NCBI GenBank assembly: GCA_963733065.1 | Contig: CAVTBT010000003.1 | Location: 329,323 to 393,322, forward strand | Direction: 5' to 3' | Source: CAVTBT01 sp963733065 | Lineage (GTDB): Bacteria; Actinomycetota; Thermoleophilia; Gaiellales; Gaiellaceae | Length of the DNA: 64,000 nt | Part shown: positions 7,687 to 16,084 of the stretch, piece by piece | Numbering within the stretch: position 1 is the stretch's first letter | Layout: each line of letters starts with the position of its first letter | Position numbers and translations under genes: made by a program | The notes under the pieces: model-generated | The model's input: the letters and a program-made list of their open reading frames with translations, nothing else | Database searches by the model: none | Told to the model about the DNA's origin: nothing

Positions 7687-9710
7687 TCCGTCGGCACCAC
7701 CTGTTGCGCTCCGGCGCGGACGCCGAACCACTGCTCGAAGACCCGTAGCGCCGCGGGGGCGGCAGACGTCCCGCCGTGGCCGCCGTTCTCGATCAGCGCG
7801 CAGACGACGAGGGGCGGCTTGCCGTCGACGAAGCCGCCTTCCGACGGGCCCCAGCCGCACCACCAGGCCTGGTCCTCCTGGTGGTCGGGCGGATACCCGG
7901 GCAGCGGCACGACCTTCTCGGCCGTGCCGGTCTTGCCCGAGATCGGCACGGGGAAGCTGCCGAACACGCCGACCGAGGTGCCGCTCGATCCGTGCGTGGC
8001 GGCGTACAGCCCGTCGCGAACGGCCTGCACGGCGGCCGGGTCGAGCCCGACCGGCAGCGGCGCCTTTGGCGCGAACGTCTGCAGCGGCACCGGCGCGGAG
8101 CCCTTCGAGCCCGCCTGCTCGACGGACGAGACGACGTACGGCGTGACGAGCTTGCCGCCGTTCGCGAGCAGCGCGTAGAACCGCGCCAGCTGCAGCGGCG
8201 TCACCGTCAGGTCCTTCTGGCCGATCGCGAGCTGGATGAGCTCGCCCGGGTTCCACGCCCGGTCGATCGGGTTGTCGTATGTGCGCTTGCGCCACGCCGG
8301 CGTGGGCAGGAGCCCGGCCTCCTCGTGCCCGACGCCGAGCCCGGGTGTCTGGCCGAAGCCGAACCTCCGCGCCCATTGCTGCAGCCGCGTCCAGTAGTCG
8401 GTGCCGCGCGTGTAGTAGCGGTAGCCCACGTCGTAGAAGTACGTGTCGCACGACTCGGCGAGCGCCTCGCGCAGGATCATCGAGCGGTTCGTGACGGGGT
8501 TCCAGTTGTCGAACTGGAACTCGTCGAGGCCGTAGCGCTTGTACGGCGTGCACGAGATGTACTCGCCGGACGAGAGCAGGTGGTCCTGCATGGCCGCGAG
8601 GGCGACGATCGGCTTGAAGGTCGAGCCGGGCGGATAGAGACCGGCCGTCGCGCGGTTCAGGCCGGGGACATTCAGCCGATCGGCGACGACAGGATCGAGC
8701 AGGGCGCGGAGCTTCGCCGGGTCCGGCTTGCCGACGAAGATGGACGGCTTGTACGTCGGGCTCGAGGCCATCGCGCGAATCGCCCCGTCCCGCGGGTCGA
8801 GCGCGACGATCGCCCCGCCGCTTGCGTTGAACGACTTGTTCTCCTTCGCGATCTCGATGCCCTCTCGGATCGCCCGCTCCGCGGCCCGCTGCAACTCGAT
8901 GTCGAGCGTCAGCCGGATCGCATCGCCGGCCTTCGGCTCCTCGCGGTCCTCCGGCGGGCCGAGCGGTCGGCCGAGCGAGTCGACGCGAATCTGCGCGGCT
9001 CCGGCGCTGCCTCGGAGATAGCGGTCGAAAGCGGCCTCGACGCCGGACTTGCCGATCTTGTCGCCCGCCCGGTATCGGACCACGTCGGTGCGCTTCGCCT
9101 TCAGCTCCTCCGGCGAGATCTCGCCCACGTAGCCGAGCAGGTGCGCCGCCGCGGCGCGGTACTCGTAGTCGCGGAGGAACGTCTGCGCGATGCGCACGCC
9201 CGGGAACTCGGTCTGGCGCTCGGCGAGGTAGGCCACCTCCTCCTCGCTGACCGCGGACTTGACCGTGATCGGCGTGAGCGGCTCCTCGCGCGCGGCCTCG
9301 ACCTCCCGCACGAGCCGGCCGCGCGGCACGTTGAGGACGCCTGCCAGCTCGCCGAGCATGCGGTAGCGACCCTGCTTCGGCAGGTCGCTGACCCAGATCT
9401 GCACGGCGGTGCCGGGGACGTTCGCGACGATCGTCCGCCCCTCGCGGTCGAGGATCACGCCGCGCGGCGCCTCGATGCGCACGGTCCGCACCTGGTTGTC
9501 GAGCGCCGTGCGGAGGTACCGGTCGCCGGAGAGCACCTGCAGCGACCAGAGGCGGAAGAAGAGCAGTCCGAACATGCCGAGCGCGATTGCGCCGAGCACG
9601 CCGACGCGGAGCGCCAGCTGCGGGGTCAGGCGGTAGGGCTCGTGGGCCTTCGGATCCGGAGGCAGGAAACGCCGTGACGGGGCGCGCCGCTCGCCGTACG
9701 AGCTAGCCAA
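7683..9710 (-). CDS. mrdA: Penicillin-binding protein 2 (transpeptidase)
   Basis: Class B PBP that crosslinks peptidoglycan in the elongasome as partner of RodA. The 675-residue protein has one N-terminal membrane anchor (about residues 31-55), a PBP dimerisation domain (APRGVILDREGR), and a transpeptidase domain. The active-site motifs are SxxK (GSTFKP, serine near 363), SCD near 420 (PBP2 enzymes commonly have S-x-D/N here) and KTG (SGKTGTAEK) near 592. It overlaps mreD by 8 bases and rodA by 4, so the group is one tightly packed operon transcribed from the mreB side. Confidence 0.97.
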   Translation of the reverse strand: MASSYGERRAPSRRFLPPDPKAHEPYRLTPQLALRVGVLGAIALGMFGLLFFRLWSLQVLSGDRYLRTALDNQVRTVRIEAPRGVILDREGRTIVANVPGTAVQIWVSDLPKQGRYRMLGELAGVLNVPRGRLVREVEAAREEPLTPITVKSAVSEEEVAYLAERQTEFPGVRIAQTFLRDYEYRAAAAHLLGYVGEISPEELKAKRTDVVRYRAGDKIGKSGVEAAFDRYLRGSAGAAQIRVDSLGRPLGPPEDREEPKAGDAIRLTLDIELQRAAERAIREGIEIAKENKSFNASGGAIVALDPRDGAIRAMASSPTYKPSIFVGKPDPAKLRALLDPVVADRLNVPGLNRATAGLYPPGSTFKPIVALAAMQDHLLSSGEYISCTPYKRYGLDEFQFDNWNPVTNRSMILREALAESCDTYFYDVGYRYYTRGTDYWTRLQQWARRFGFGQTPGLGVGHEEAGLLPTPAWRKRTYDNPIDRAWNPGELIQLAIGQKDLTVTPLQLARFYALLANGGKLVTPYVVSSVEQAGSKGSAPVPLQTFAPKAPLPVGLDPAAVQAVRDGLYAATHGSSGTSVGVFGSFPVPISGKTGTAEKVVPLPGYPPDHQEDQAWWCGWGPSEGGFVDGKPPLVVCALIENGGHGGTSAAPAALRVFEQWFGVRAGAQQVVPTD

Positions 9711-10224
9711 GGAGCCGAACCTCCGGCGCGACGACGGGCGGACCGCTGCGGGCGAGCAGGGCGCGGCAGAGCGCGAACACCGGCGCGGCGACGAGCAGGT
9801 TCAGGCCGAGCGTCGGCAGCAGCGAGTCGAACATGGCGTGTCTCGCCGAGACGTCTTCACCGAGCATGAAGTGCAGCGCGTAGCCGCCGACCGTCGTCAG
9901 CACGGTCAGCACGAGCACGGAGAGGATCGGCGCGTGGAAGCGGTCGCGCCCGGTCGTCTCGCCATAGCGGCCCGCCCAGTAGCCGGCCAGCGTGAGCAGC
10001 AGCGACGTCAGCCCCAGCGTGCCCATCGTCGTGACGTCGAGCACGAGCCCGCCGAGGAAACCGGCGACCGCGCCGGTGACCGAGCCGCGCAGAAGCGCGA
10101 TCCCGAGCAGTGTGACGAGCAGGACGTCGGGGGTGCCGCCTAGCACCTCCATGGACGAGAAGAGCGCCGATTGCAGCAGCGCCGCGACGACGATCAGGCC
10201 TCCGACGGTCAGCGCGTCGCTCAT
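9703..10224 (-). CDS. mreD: Rod shape-determining membrane protein MreD
   Basis: 173-residue integral membrane protein with about five hydrophobic segments (ALTVGGLIVVAALLQSALF, DVLLVTLLGIALLRG, GAVAGFLGGLVLDV). It has the MreD pattern of a small, poorly conserved protein encoded between mreC and mrdA, and links MreC and the cytoskeleton to the wall-synthesis enzymes. ATG 10224 overlaps the mreC stop in ATGA, and the 3' end overlaps mrdA by 8 bases. Confidence 0.93.
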   Translation of the reverse strand: MSDALTVGGLIVVAALLQSALFSSMEVLGGTPDVLLVTLLGIALLRGSVTGAVAGFLGGLVLDVTTMGTLGLTSLLLTLAGYWAGRYGETTGRDRFHAPILSVLVLTVLTTVGGYALHFMLGEDVSARHAMFDSLLPTLGLNLLVAAPVFALCRALLARSGPPVVAPEVRLLG

Positions 10225-11168
10225 GGGCCCGAGACCTGCGGCGTCTTCGGAACGAGCACCAGCACCGAGCGCAGCGAGCTCGTGTCGACGTACGGCTCGA
10301 CCTGCACCTGCTTGTACGGGTCGGTGTCGGTCTGGCCGACGCTCGTGACGGCGCCGACCCGGATGCCGCGGGGGTAGAGCGACGCGAGGTCGGAGGTGGT
10401 CGAGCCGGCCGTGACGACCTCGTCGCCCTCCTTCACGACCTCCTTCTTCGAGACGAAGTCGAGCACGAGGGTTTCGCCGGAGCCGCGGCCGTGGCGGACG
10501 ATGCCCGTCGCGTCGCTCCGCAGGTCGATGGCCGCGACAGCACTCTGCTCGTCGGTGATCAACGTCACGCGAGCGCGACTCGAGAAGACGCGGGTGACCT
10601 GTCCGACGAGGCCATCGTTCGTCACCACCGGCGCGTTCAACTGGACGCCGTCGTTCATGCCGACGGCGACGACGATCTGCTGCCGGAAGGCGTTCGGTGC
10701 GTGGCTGACGACCTCCGCGGCGCGGTAGCTGTAGTCATCGGGGAACTCCGGCCCGCTCGAGTAGTCGAGCAGCGCCCGCAGCTGGACGTTCTCGCGCAGC
10801 GCCGACTCGTTCTGGATCACCTGCTGGCGCAGGACCTGGTTCTCGGCCCGCAGGCGCTCCGCGTCTCCCTTGGCGCCGGTCAGGTCGGACGCCCAGCCGT
10901 ACGCGTCGCGGAACGGGCTCGCCACCCGCTCGGCGGCGACCTGGAACGGCCGCACGACCGTCGAGGCAGCCTCCTCGACGGTGTGCATCGGGCCCTCGTC
11001 CGACTCGCCGAAGGTGAGCGTGATCAGCGCCAGCGCGAGCAGGGTCAGCACACCCACCACGAGGCGCCGCCGAAGGGCGGAGCTGGAACGGAGGGACGCG
11101 CGGGTGGATGCGGGACGCCGGACGGGAAAGCCCAGCACCGCCGGTCGTGCGATGCGGTGGCGAGGCAC
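10221..11168 (-). CDS. mreC: Rod shape-determining protein MreC
   Basis: Bitopic periplasmic scaffold of the elongasome. One N-terminal membrane segment (LVVGVLTLLALALITLTF) is followed by a coiled coil (GDAERLRAENQVLRQQVIQN) and the paired beta-domains typical of MreC (NDGLVGQVTRVFSSRARVTL, then YPRGIRVGAV). No ATG is available; GTG 11168 gives a 315-residue protein with a normal cytoplasmic tail of about 35 residues, and a second GTG about ten codons later is possible. About 107 bases separate it from the GNAT gene that interrupts the usual mreB–mreC junction. It is coupled to mreD by ATGA. Confidence 0.92.
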   Translation of the reverse strand: MPRHRIARPAVLGFPVRRPASTRASLRSSSALRRRLVVGVLTLLALALITLTFGESDEGPMHTVEEAASTVVRPFQVAAERVASPFRDAYGWASDLTGAKGDAERLRAENQVLRQQVIQNESALRENVQLRALLDYSSGPEFPDDYSYRAAEVVSHAPNAFRQQIVVAVGMNDGVQLNAPVVTNDGLVGQVTRVFSSRARVTLITDEQSAVAAIDLRSDATGIVRHGRGSGETLVLDFVSKKEVVKEGDEVVTAGSTTSDLASLYPRGIRVGAVTSVGQTDTDPYKQVQVEPYVDTSSLRSVLVLVPKTPQVSGP

Positions 11169-11275
11169 GGAGCGTTTGAGTCTAGCGGCGGCTTCGGCCT
11201 CATAGTCTCGTGTTTCGCCCAAGCCACCCCGCTCTCGGCGCGAGCGACGCCGCGGCGCGGCGTGATCAGCTGGCC

Positions 11276-11803
11276 TCAGGCGCGTGGGCCGTCCAGCGAG
11301 TGCACCAAGAGCGGGATGGCCAGCTCGGGCCAGGGGACCGTGGTCAGGAACGTGAATCCGAGCTTCGCCATGACGCGCCGAGAAGCGACGTTCTCCTCCG
11401 TCGTGATCGAGACGACTCGCCCGAAGCCCAGGGCGCCGAGCGCCCAGCCGACGCAGGCGCCGCCCATCTCCGTCGCGATACCTCGCCCCCACAACTCCGG
11501 ATCGACGGCCCAGCCGACCTCCGGGTCGTCCGGCCACGCGCGGTGGTACTGCGGGCCGCTACGGCCGACGAGCGCACCGGTCGCGCGATCCTCGGCCGCG
11601 AGCGAGCCGAAGCCGTGCTCGGTCCAGTGGCGTTCCCAGCGCTCGAGCGTGGCGTCCGTTGCGGCGGGATCGTCTGTCGCCTCGGCGCCGAGGTGCTCCA
11701 TGTAACGCGGATCCGCATGCCAGCGGCGAAGCACGACAGCGTCCTCGGGACGGAAGCGGCGCAGCAGCAGCCGCTCGGTCTCGAGGACGGCGTCGCCGCT
11801 CAG
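11276..11803 (-). CDS. GNAT-family N-acetyltransferase (RimJ/RimL type)
   Basis: Acetyl-CoA-dependent acyltransferase of about 175 residues. It starts with the RimJ/RimL signature LETERLLLRRFRPEDA, has the conserved EVGWAVDPELWGRGIATE (acetyl-CoA binding, motif A) and ends with the motif-B pattern NVASRRVMAKLGF. No ATG, GTG or TTG exists at the conserved N-terminus. The most plausible start is CTG 11803, overlapping the mreB stop (CTGA), and this assignment is weak. The gene sits inside the mre operon between mreB and mreC, which is unusual. The substrate could be a protein N-terminus or a small amine and cannot be told from sequence. Confidence 0.85.
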   Translation of the reverse strand: MSGDAVLETERLLLRRFRPEDAVVLRRWHADPRYMEHLGAEATDDPAATDATLERWERHWTEHGFGSLAAEDRATGALVGRSGPQYHRAWPDDPEVGWAVDPELWGRGIATEMGGACVGWALGALGFGRVVSITTEENVASRRVMAKLGFTFLTTVPWPELAIPLLVHSLDGPRA

Positions 11804-12855
11804 TAGCGGCGGTTGCCGTTCCGGCGCACGCGGGCGCGGGCCGAGCGGTGGATCGCCTCGAACTCCTCGAGGCTGCGACCGGAGCCGACGGCGACACACG
11901 TGAGCGGGCTCTCGGCCAGGTGCACGGGCATCTGCGTCTCGTGACGGAGCCGCTCGTCCAGGCCGTGCAGCAGGGCCCCGCCACCGGCGAGCACGATGCC
12001 GCGGTCCATGATGTCGGCGGCGAGCTCGGGCGGAGTCTTGTCCAGCGTCGACTTGATGGCGTCGATGATCTGGCTGACGGGCTCGTCGAGCGCGTGGCGG
12101 ATCTCCTCGGAGGTGAGGATCACGGTCTTCGGGAGCCCGGTCAGCATGTCGCGGCCGCGCACCTCCGCCTGTACCTCCTCGCGCATGCGGTACGCGGAGC
12201 CGACCTCGAGCTTGATCTCCTCGGCAGTCTGCTGGCCGACGAGCAGCTTGTACTCCTTCTTGATGTGGGCCACGATCGCCTCGTCCATCTCGTCGCCGCC
12301 GACGCGAAGGCTCTGGCTGACGACGATGCCGCCGAGGCTGATCACGGCGACCTCGGTCGTGCCGCCGCCGATGTCCACGATCATGTTCCCGGTCGGCTCG
12401 GCGACCGGCAGCCCCGCGCCGATCGCGGCGGCCATCGGCTCCTCGATGAGGTAGGCCTGGCGCGCGCCGGCCGACAGCGTCGCCTCCTCGACCGCGCGCT
12501 TCTCGACGCCGGTCACGCCCGAGGGGACGCAGACGACGACGCGCGGGTGGGCGAACCGGTGCTGGTGCACCTTCTGGATGAAGTGCCGGAGCATCTGCTC
12601 GGTCACGTCGAAGTCGGCGATGACCCCGTCCTTGAGCGGCCGGATCGCGGAGATCGTGCCCGGCGTGCGGCCGAGCATCCGCTTCGCCTCGACACCGACC
12701 GCGTGCACCTCGCCGGAGCGCTGGTCGATGGCGACCACGGACGGCTCGGAGAGCACGATGCCGCGGCCCCGCACGTAGACGAGGGTGTTGGCGGTGCCGA
12801 GGTCGACGGCCATGTCGCGGCCGCCGAAGCCGGTAAGCGTTCGGAAGAAGGCCAT
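11800..12855 (-). CDS. mreB: Rod shape-determining actin homologue MreB
   Basis: Bacterial actin that forms membrane-associated filaments directing lateral wall growth. The 351-residue protein has the actin-family phosphate motifs (AVDLGTANTLVYVRGRG; DIGGGTTEVAVISLGG) and the adenosine motif GIVLAGGGALLHGLDE. The N-terminus MAFFRTLTGFGGRD provides the short amphipathic membrane-binding region. It is the first gene of the elongasome operon: the 80-base gap to maf upstream is the likely promoter site. Confidence 0.98.
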   Translation of the reverse strand: MAFFRTLTGFGGRDMAVDLGTANTLVYVRGRGIVLSEPSVVAIDQRSGEVHAVGVEAKRMLGRTPGTISAIRPLKDGVIADFDVTEQMLRHFIQKVHQHRFAHPRVVVCVPSGVTGVEKRAVEEATLSAGARQAYLIEEPMAAAIGAGLPVAEPTGNMIVDIGGGTTEVAVISLGGIVVSQSLRVGGDEMDEAIVAHIKKEYKLLVGQQTAEEIKLEVGSAYRMREEVQAEVRGRDMLTGLPKTVILTSEEIRHALDEPVSQIIDAIKSTLDKTPPELAADIMDRGIVLAGGGALLHGLDERLRHETQMPVHLAESPLTCVAVGSGRSLEEFEAIHRSARARVRRNGNRRY

Positions 12856-12935
12856 CGGAAGGGTCTTGAGTGTAGCGGCGTGCGAACGTCGTCACGAGGT
12901 CGTTCGCCCCGGCGCCGTTGCGCGGTCAGGGCCGC

Positions 12936-13529
12936 CTAGCCGATCTCGTAGGTGCCCGGGAAGCGCTCCGCGAGGAGGCGCACGAGCAGCGCGCCCGGCA
13001 GGCCGACCACGTTGAGGTAGTCGCCCTCGATGCGCTCGACCAGCCGGCCGCCGCGACCCTGGATCGCGTAGGCGCCGGCGCGGCCCTCCCACTCGCGCTC
13101 GGCGACGTACCACGCGATGTCCCGCGGCGTGAGCGCACGGAACGTGACGGTCGTCGTGTCGTGCTCGACGACCTCCCACTCGCCGGTGAGCAGGCAAAGG
13201 CCGGAGACGACGGCGTGCGTGCGCCCCGACAGCGTCTCGAGCATCCGCTCGGCGTCGCCCGCGCCGGCCGCCTTGCCGTACACGCGGCCGTCGAGGTGCA
13301 CCGTCGTGTCGACGCCCAGGACCGGACGGCCGTCGGCGTCCCCGGCGACCGACTGCGCCTTGCCGCGCGCGTGCTCGCGAACGAGCTCGACGGGATCGGC
13401 GTCGGGCGGGTCGTGCTCCACGTACCGAGGCGCCACGACGTCGAACGGCAGCCGCAGCTGCTCGAGGATCGTCCGTCGCTGCGGGCTCGTCGACGCGAGC
13501 AGCAGCGGCGGTGCGGGCGGGACGCTCAC
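12936..13529 (-). CDS. maf: Maf family nucleoside-triphosphate pyrophosphatase
   Basis: House-cleaning enzyme that hydrolyses non-canonical or pyrimidine nucleoside triphosphates to monophosphates. The 197-residue protein opens with the family signature LLLASTSPQRRTILEQL and contains VLGVDTTVHLDGRVYGKAAG and YAIQGRGGRLVERIEGDYLN near the end. The start is GTG 13529, overlapping the stop of the upstream methyltransferase (GTGA). Being translationally coupled to two methyltransferase genes suggests one transcript. It lies upstream of mreB, an association also seen in other bacteria. Confidence 0.93.
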   Translation of the reverse strand: MSVPPAPPLLLASTSPQRRTILEQLRLPFDVVAPRYVEHDPPDADPVELVREHARGKAQSVAGDADGRPVLGVDTTVHLDGRVYGKAAGAGDAERMLETLSGRTHAVVSGLCLLTGEWEVVEHDTTTVTFRALTPRDIAWYVAEREWEGRAGAYAIQGRGGRLVERIEGDYLNVVGLPGALLVRLLAERFPGTYEIG

Positions 13530-14284
13530 CCTGGCTTGCGCGCGGCCCAGATGTCCTCGCTCGGCCAGCGCCGCGCCCAGTCGGCCGTGATGAGGTCGTG
13601 GTACGGGTGGTCTTCGGCCGAGGCGGGCGCCTGCACCTCCACGAGCTGTTCGAGCACGAAGCCGGAGGCGCCCAGCACTCGGATCCAGTCGCCGTGCGAC
13701 AGGTGGTAGTTGACCCCGCCTTCGGGCCACTCGAAGCGCCACATGCCGAACTGCGGCCGCTGCAGACGTTCCTCGACCGGCCCCTCGTCCGGCGAGCAGA
13801 CGATCGAGAGCGGCGCGTTGCACAGGAAGACGAGCCGCCCGCCGGGCCGCAGCAGCCGCGCGGCTTCCGGCACCCAGCGCTCCGGATCGCACCAGATGCT
13901 GGCGCCGTACTCCGACAGGGCGAGGTCGAAGCTCGCATCGGGCAGCGGGACGTCCTCGGCGGACGCCTCGACGAGCGGAAACTCCAGCCCGAACTCCTGC
14001 TGCATCCTCCGGGCCGTGTCGAGCTGCGCCGGTGTGACGTCGACACCGACGGGACGAGCGCCGCGGCGCGCGAGCCACGCCGAGACGTACGCGGTACCGC
14101 AGCCGAGCTCCACGACGTCCAGGCCGGCCACGTCGCCCAGGACACCGAGCTCGGCCTCGGGAACGTCCCACACGCCCCACTCGATTTCGGCTGCGGCCCA
14201 ACTCGGTCTCGCGCGTTCGTCGTAGTGGTCGCGGTTCTCCTGTGTCCACAGCTCGCGGTTGCGGGCGGCATCGTCGAGCTGCAT
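13526..14284 (-). CDS. Class I SAM-dependent methyltransferase (tandem copy B)
   Basis: 252-residue Rossmann-fold methyltransferase of the Methyltransf_11/UbiE type. SAM motif I reads VVELGCGTAYVSAWLARRG, followed by motif II GVDVTPAQLD and the acidic/aromatic segment DLALSEYGASIWCDPERW. It is a clear paralogue of its upstream neighbour (shared ELGVLGDVAGLDV and GDWIRVL patterns), so the pair arose by duplication. The start is ATG 14284, overlapping the neighbour's stop as TGATG; a longer frame to 14335 exists but overlaps conserved coding sequence. The substrate is unknown. Confidence 0.85.
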   Translation of the reverse strand: MQLDDAARNRELWTQENRDHYDERARPSWAAAEIEWGVWDVPEAELGVLGDVAGLDVVELGCGTAYVSAWLARRGARPVGVDVTPAQLDTARRMQQEFGLEFPLVEASAEDVPLPDASFDLALSEYGASIWCDPERWVPEAARLLRPGGRLVFLCNAPLSIVCSPDEGPVEERLQRPQFGMWRFEWPEGGVNYHLSHGDWIRVLGASGFVLEQLVEVQAPASAEDHPYHDLITADWARRWPSEDIWAARKPG

Positions 14285-15039
14285 CACCGCTTGCGCACTC
14301 TCCAGATCTGCTCCATCGGCCAGCGCCTCGCCCACGTCGTCGCGGCCTCGTCGCGGTACGTCGACGTCGCTTCATCCGGCGGGCGCACCTCGAGCAGGTC
14401 CTCGATCTCGAGCCCGTTCGTGCGAAAGAGCCGAATCCACTCGCCGATCGGCAAGTTGAACTCGACGGAGCCGTCGGGGTCGTCCCAGCGGTGCATGCCG
14501 AAGTAGTCGCGCTGGAGGCGCACGTCCCAGCCGTCCGCCTCCTCGTCCCACGCCATCCAGGCGAGCGGCGTTGCGCCGCTGAACGCGAAGAGCCCGCCAC
14601 TGCGCAAGACACGTGCCACCTCGGGCACGAAGAGGTGGGGGTCGGCGAAGGTGGGCGCCCCCCAGTCGGCCATGACGACGTCGAACGAGCCGTCGGGCAG
14701 CGGAATCGACTCCGCGCTCGCATGGATCAGGCGGACGTCGAGCCCCGCCTCCTCCACGGCGCGGCGCGCGTGCGCGAGCCGTTCGTCCGAGTTGTCCAGC
14801 CCGGTCACGCGGGCACCCTGGCCGGCGAGCGCCCGCGACCACTCGGCCGCGCCGCAGCCGAGCTCGAGCACGTCCAGCCCCGAGACGTCGCCGAGCACGC
14901 CCAGCTCGTCCTCGGAGATCTGCCACAGACCCCAGGCGCGACCGGCGGCGATGAACGCCGCGTTGCGCTCGTGATACCAGTCGCTCTGGCGGTCCCAGAA
15001 CTCCCGGTTCTGCCGGGCGTGATCCGTCAGGTCGGACAC
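14284..15039 (-). CDS. Class I SAM-dependent methyltransferase (tandem copy A)
   Basis: 251-residue methyltransferase with SAM motif I VLELGCGAAEWSRALAGQG, motif II GLDNSDERLAHARR and a downstream acidic/aromatic segment VVMADWGAPTFADPHLF. It resembles the next gene along most of its length. The start is taken as GTG 15039, which gives the N-terminus SDLTDHARQNREFW matching the start of the paralogue; an ATG at 15084 would cross the start of the divergent thioesterase gene. It is the first gene of the methyltransferase–methyltransferase–maf unit, with only 24 bases to the divergent gene, so their promoters overlap. Confidence 0.85.
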   Translation of the reverse strand: MSDLTDHARQNREFWDRQSDWYHERNAAFIAAGRAWGLWQISEDELGVLGDVSGLDVLELGCGAAEWSRALAGQGARVTGLDNSDERLAHARRAVEEAGLDVRLIHASAESIPLPDGSFDVVMADWGAPTFADPHLFVPEVARVLRSGGLFAFSGATPLAWMAWDEEADGWDVRLQRDYFGMHRWDDPDGSVEFNLPIGEWIRLFRTNGLEIEDLLEVRPPDEATSTYRDEAATTWARRWPMEQIWRVRKR

Positions 15040-15063
15040 GGCGGGCAGTGTACGCTCGCCGCC

Positions 15064-15459
15064 GTGGACACCCGGACGTTGCACGAGGTGGCGCCGTTCG
15101 CGGGGGAGCTGGGGGCAGAGGTGGTGGCCGCCGGGCCGGAGGAGGTACGGCTACGGCTGGCGTGGACACCCGAGCGGACAACTGCGGGCGGAGCGATGCA
15201 CGGCGGCGCGCTGATGGCGCTCGCCGACATGGCCGGCGCGGTGTGCGCGTTCCTCAACCTGCCGGACGGCGCGGCCGGCACCACGACGATCCAGTCGGGA
15301 ACGAACTTCCTCCGCGCCGTGCGTGAGGGGCACGTCGAGGCGGTCGCGCGGCCGCTCCACACCGGCCGCTCGACGATCGTGGTCGATACCGACCTGCGGG
15401 ATGCCGGCGGCCGCGTCGTCGCCCGGACGACCCAGACGCAGGCCGTCCTCACGGCCTGA
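15064..15459 (+). CDS. PaaI-family hotdog thioesterase
   Basis: 131-residue single-hotdog protein of the PaaI/YbgC-like acyl-CoA thioesterase group. The diagnostic active-site helix reads GGAMHGGALMALADMAGA, followed by the hotdog beta-strand core (TTTIQSGTNFLRAV; GHVEAVARPLHTGRSTIVVD). GTG 15064 is the only start that gives the normal N-terminus. It is transcribed divergently from the methyltransferase pair. The acyl-CoA substrate cannot be assigned. Confidence 0.88.
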   Translation: MDTRTLHEVAPFAGELGAEVVAAGPEEVRLRLAWTPERTTAGGAMHGGALMALADMAGAVCAFLNLPDGAAGTTTIQSGTNFLRAVREGHVEAVARPLHTGRSTIVVDTDLRDAGGRVVARTTQTQAVLTA

Positions 15460-15490
15460 GGCGCGCCTGCGCGCGGTGTAGCGCGCGCGG

Positions 15491-15507
15491 CCCCACCCTG
15501 GGTGGGG
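15491..15507. terminator. GC hairpin between convergent genes
   Basis: CCCCACCCTGGGTGGGG is a perfect inverted repeat (8 bases each side of a central T) in the 193-base gap between the converging thioesterase and ndk genes. Without a U-tract it resembles the hairpin-only terminators common in high-GC Actinomycetota. The rest of the gap (15460-15652) shows no supported gene. Confidence 0.5.
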
Positions 15508-15652
15508 AGCCAACCACCCGCCACCCGCTGCGAGCGTATCGCCAGGCGACGCACACCGGCCACGACGTTCGTGCCGAGTTCGTGCCGATCGCTCCCCACG
15601 AGGTGCGCCGCCCCCGCGCGGACCGCTGCGCGAGCGCGCGAGGACGCGCCGG

Positions 15653-16069
15653 CTAGACCAGGCCGTCCGGGAAGAAGAGGCCGAGCTCGCGTTTCGCGCT
15701 CGCCCTCGAGTCCGAGCCGTGCACGATGTTCTCGGACAGCTCGAGCGCGTAGTCGCCGCGAATCGTGCCCGGCGCCGAGTCGAGCGGGTTCGTCGCGCCC
15801 ATCATCGTCCGCACCACCGACACGGCGGACTCGCCGCGCACGGCGAGCGCCAGCACCGGCGCCGATGTGATGAACGACACGAGATCGCCGAAGAACGGCT
15901 TCCCCTTGTGCTCGGCGTAGTGCTGCTGGGCGAGCGGCCGGGTGATCTTCAGCAGCCGTGCACCGCGGAGCTCGAGCCCGCGGCGCTCGAGGCGCGCGAG
16001 GATCTCGCCCGCGAGGCGGCGGCGCATGCCGTCGGGCTTGACGAGGACGAGCGTGGTCTCAACGGCCAT
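15653..16069 (-). CDS. ndk: Nucleoside-diphosphate kinase
   Basis: Transfers the gamma phosphate between nucleoside triphosphates and diphosphates through a phosphohistidine. The 138-residue protein has LVLVKPDGMRR at the N-terminus, HKGKPFFGDLVSF in the middle, and the active site NIVHGSDS with the catalytic histidine at 117. The length is normal for the family. It is followed upstream by the zinc-ribbon gene with a 15-base gap, so it is probably the last gene of the valS–folC operon. Confidence 0.98.
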   Translation of the reverse strand: MAVETTLVLVKPDGMRRRLAGEILARLERRGLELRGARLLKITRPLAQQHYAEHKGKPFFGDLVSFITSAPVLALAVRGESAVSVVRTMMGATNPLDSAPGTIRGDYALELSENIVHGSDSRASAKRELGLFFPDGLV

Positions 16070-16084
16070 GATCGGCCGCCGAGT

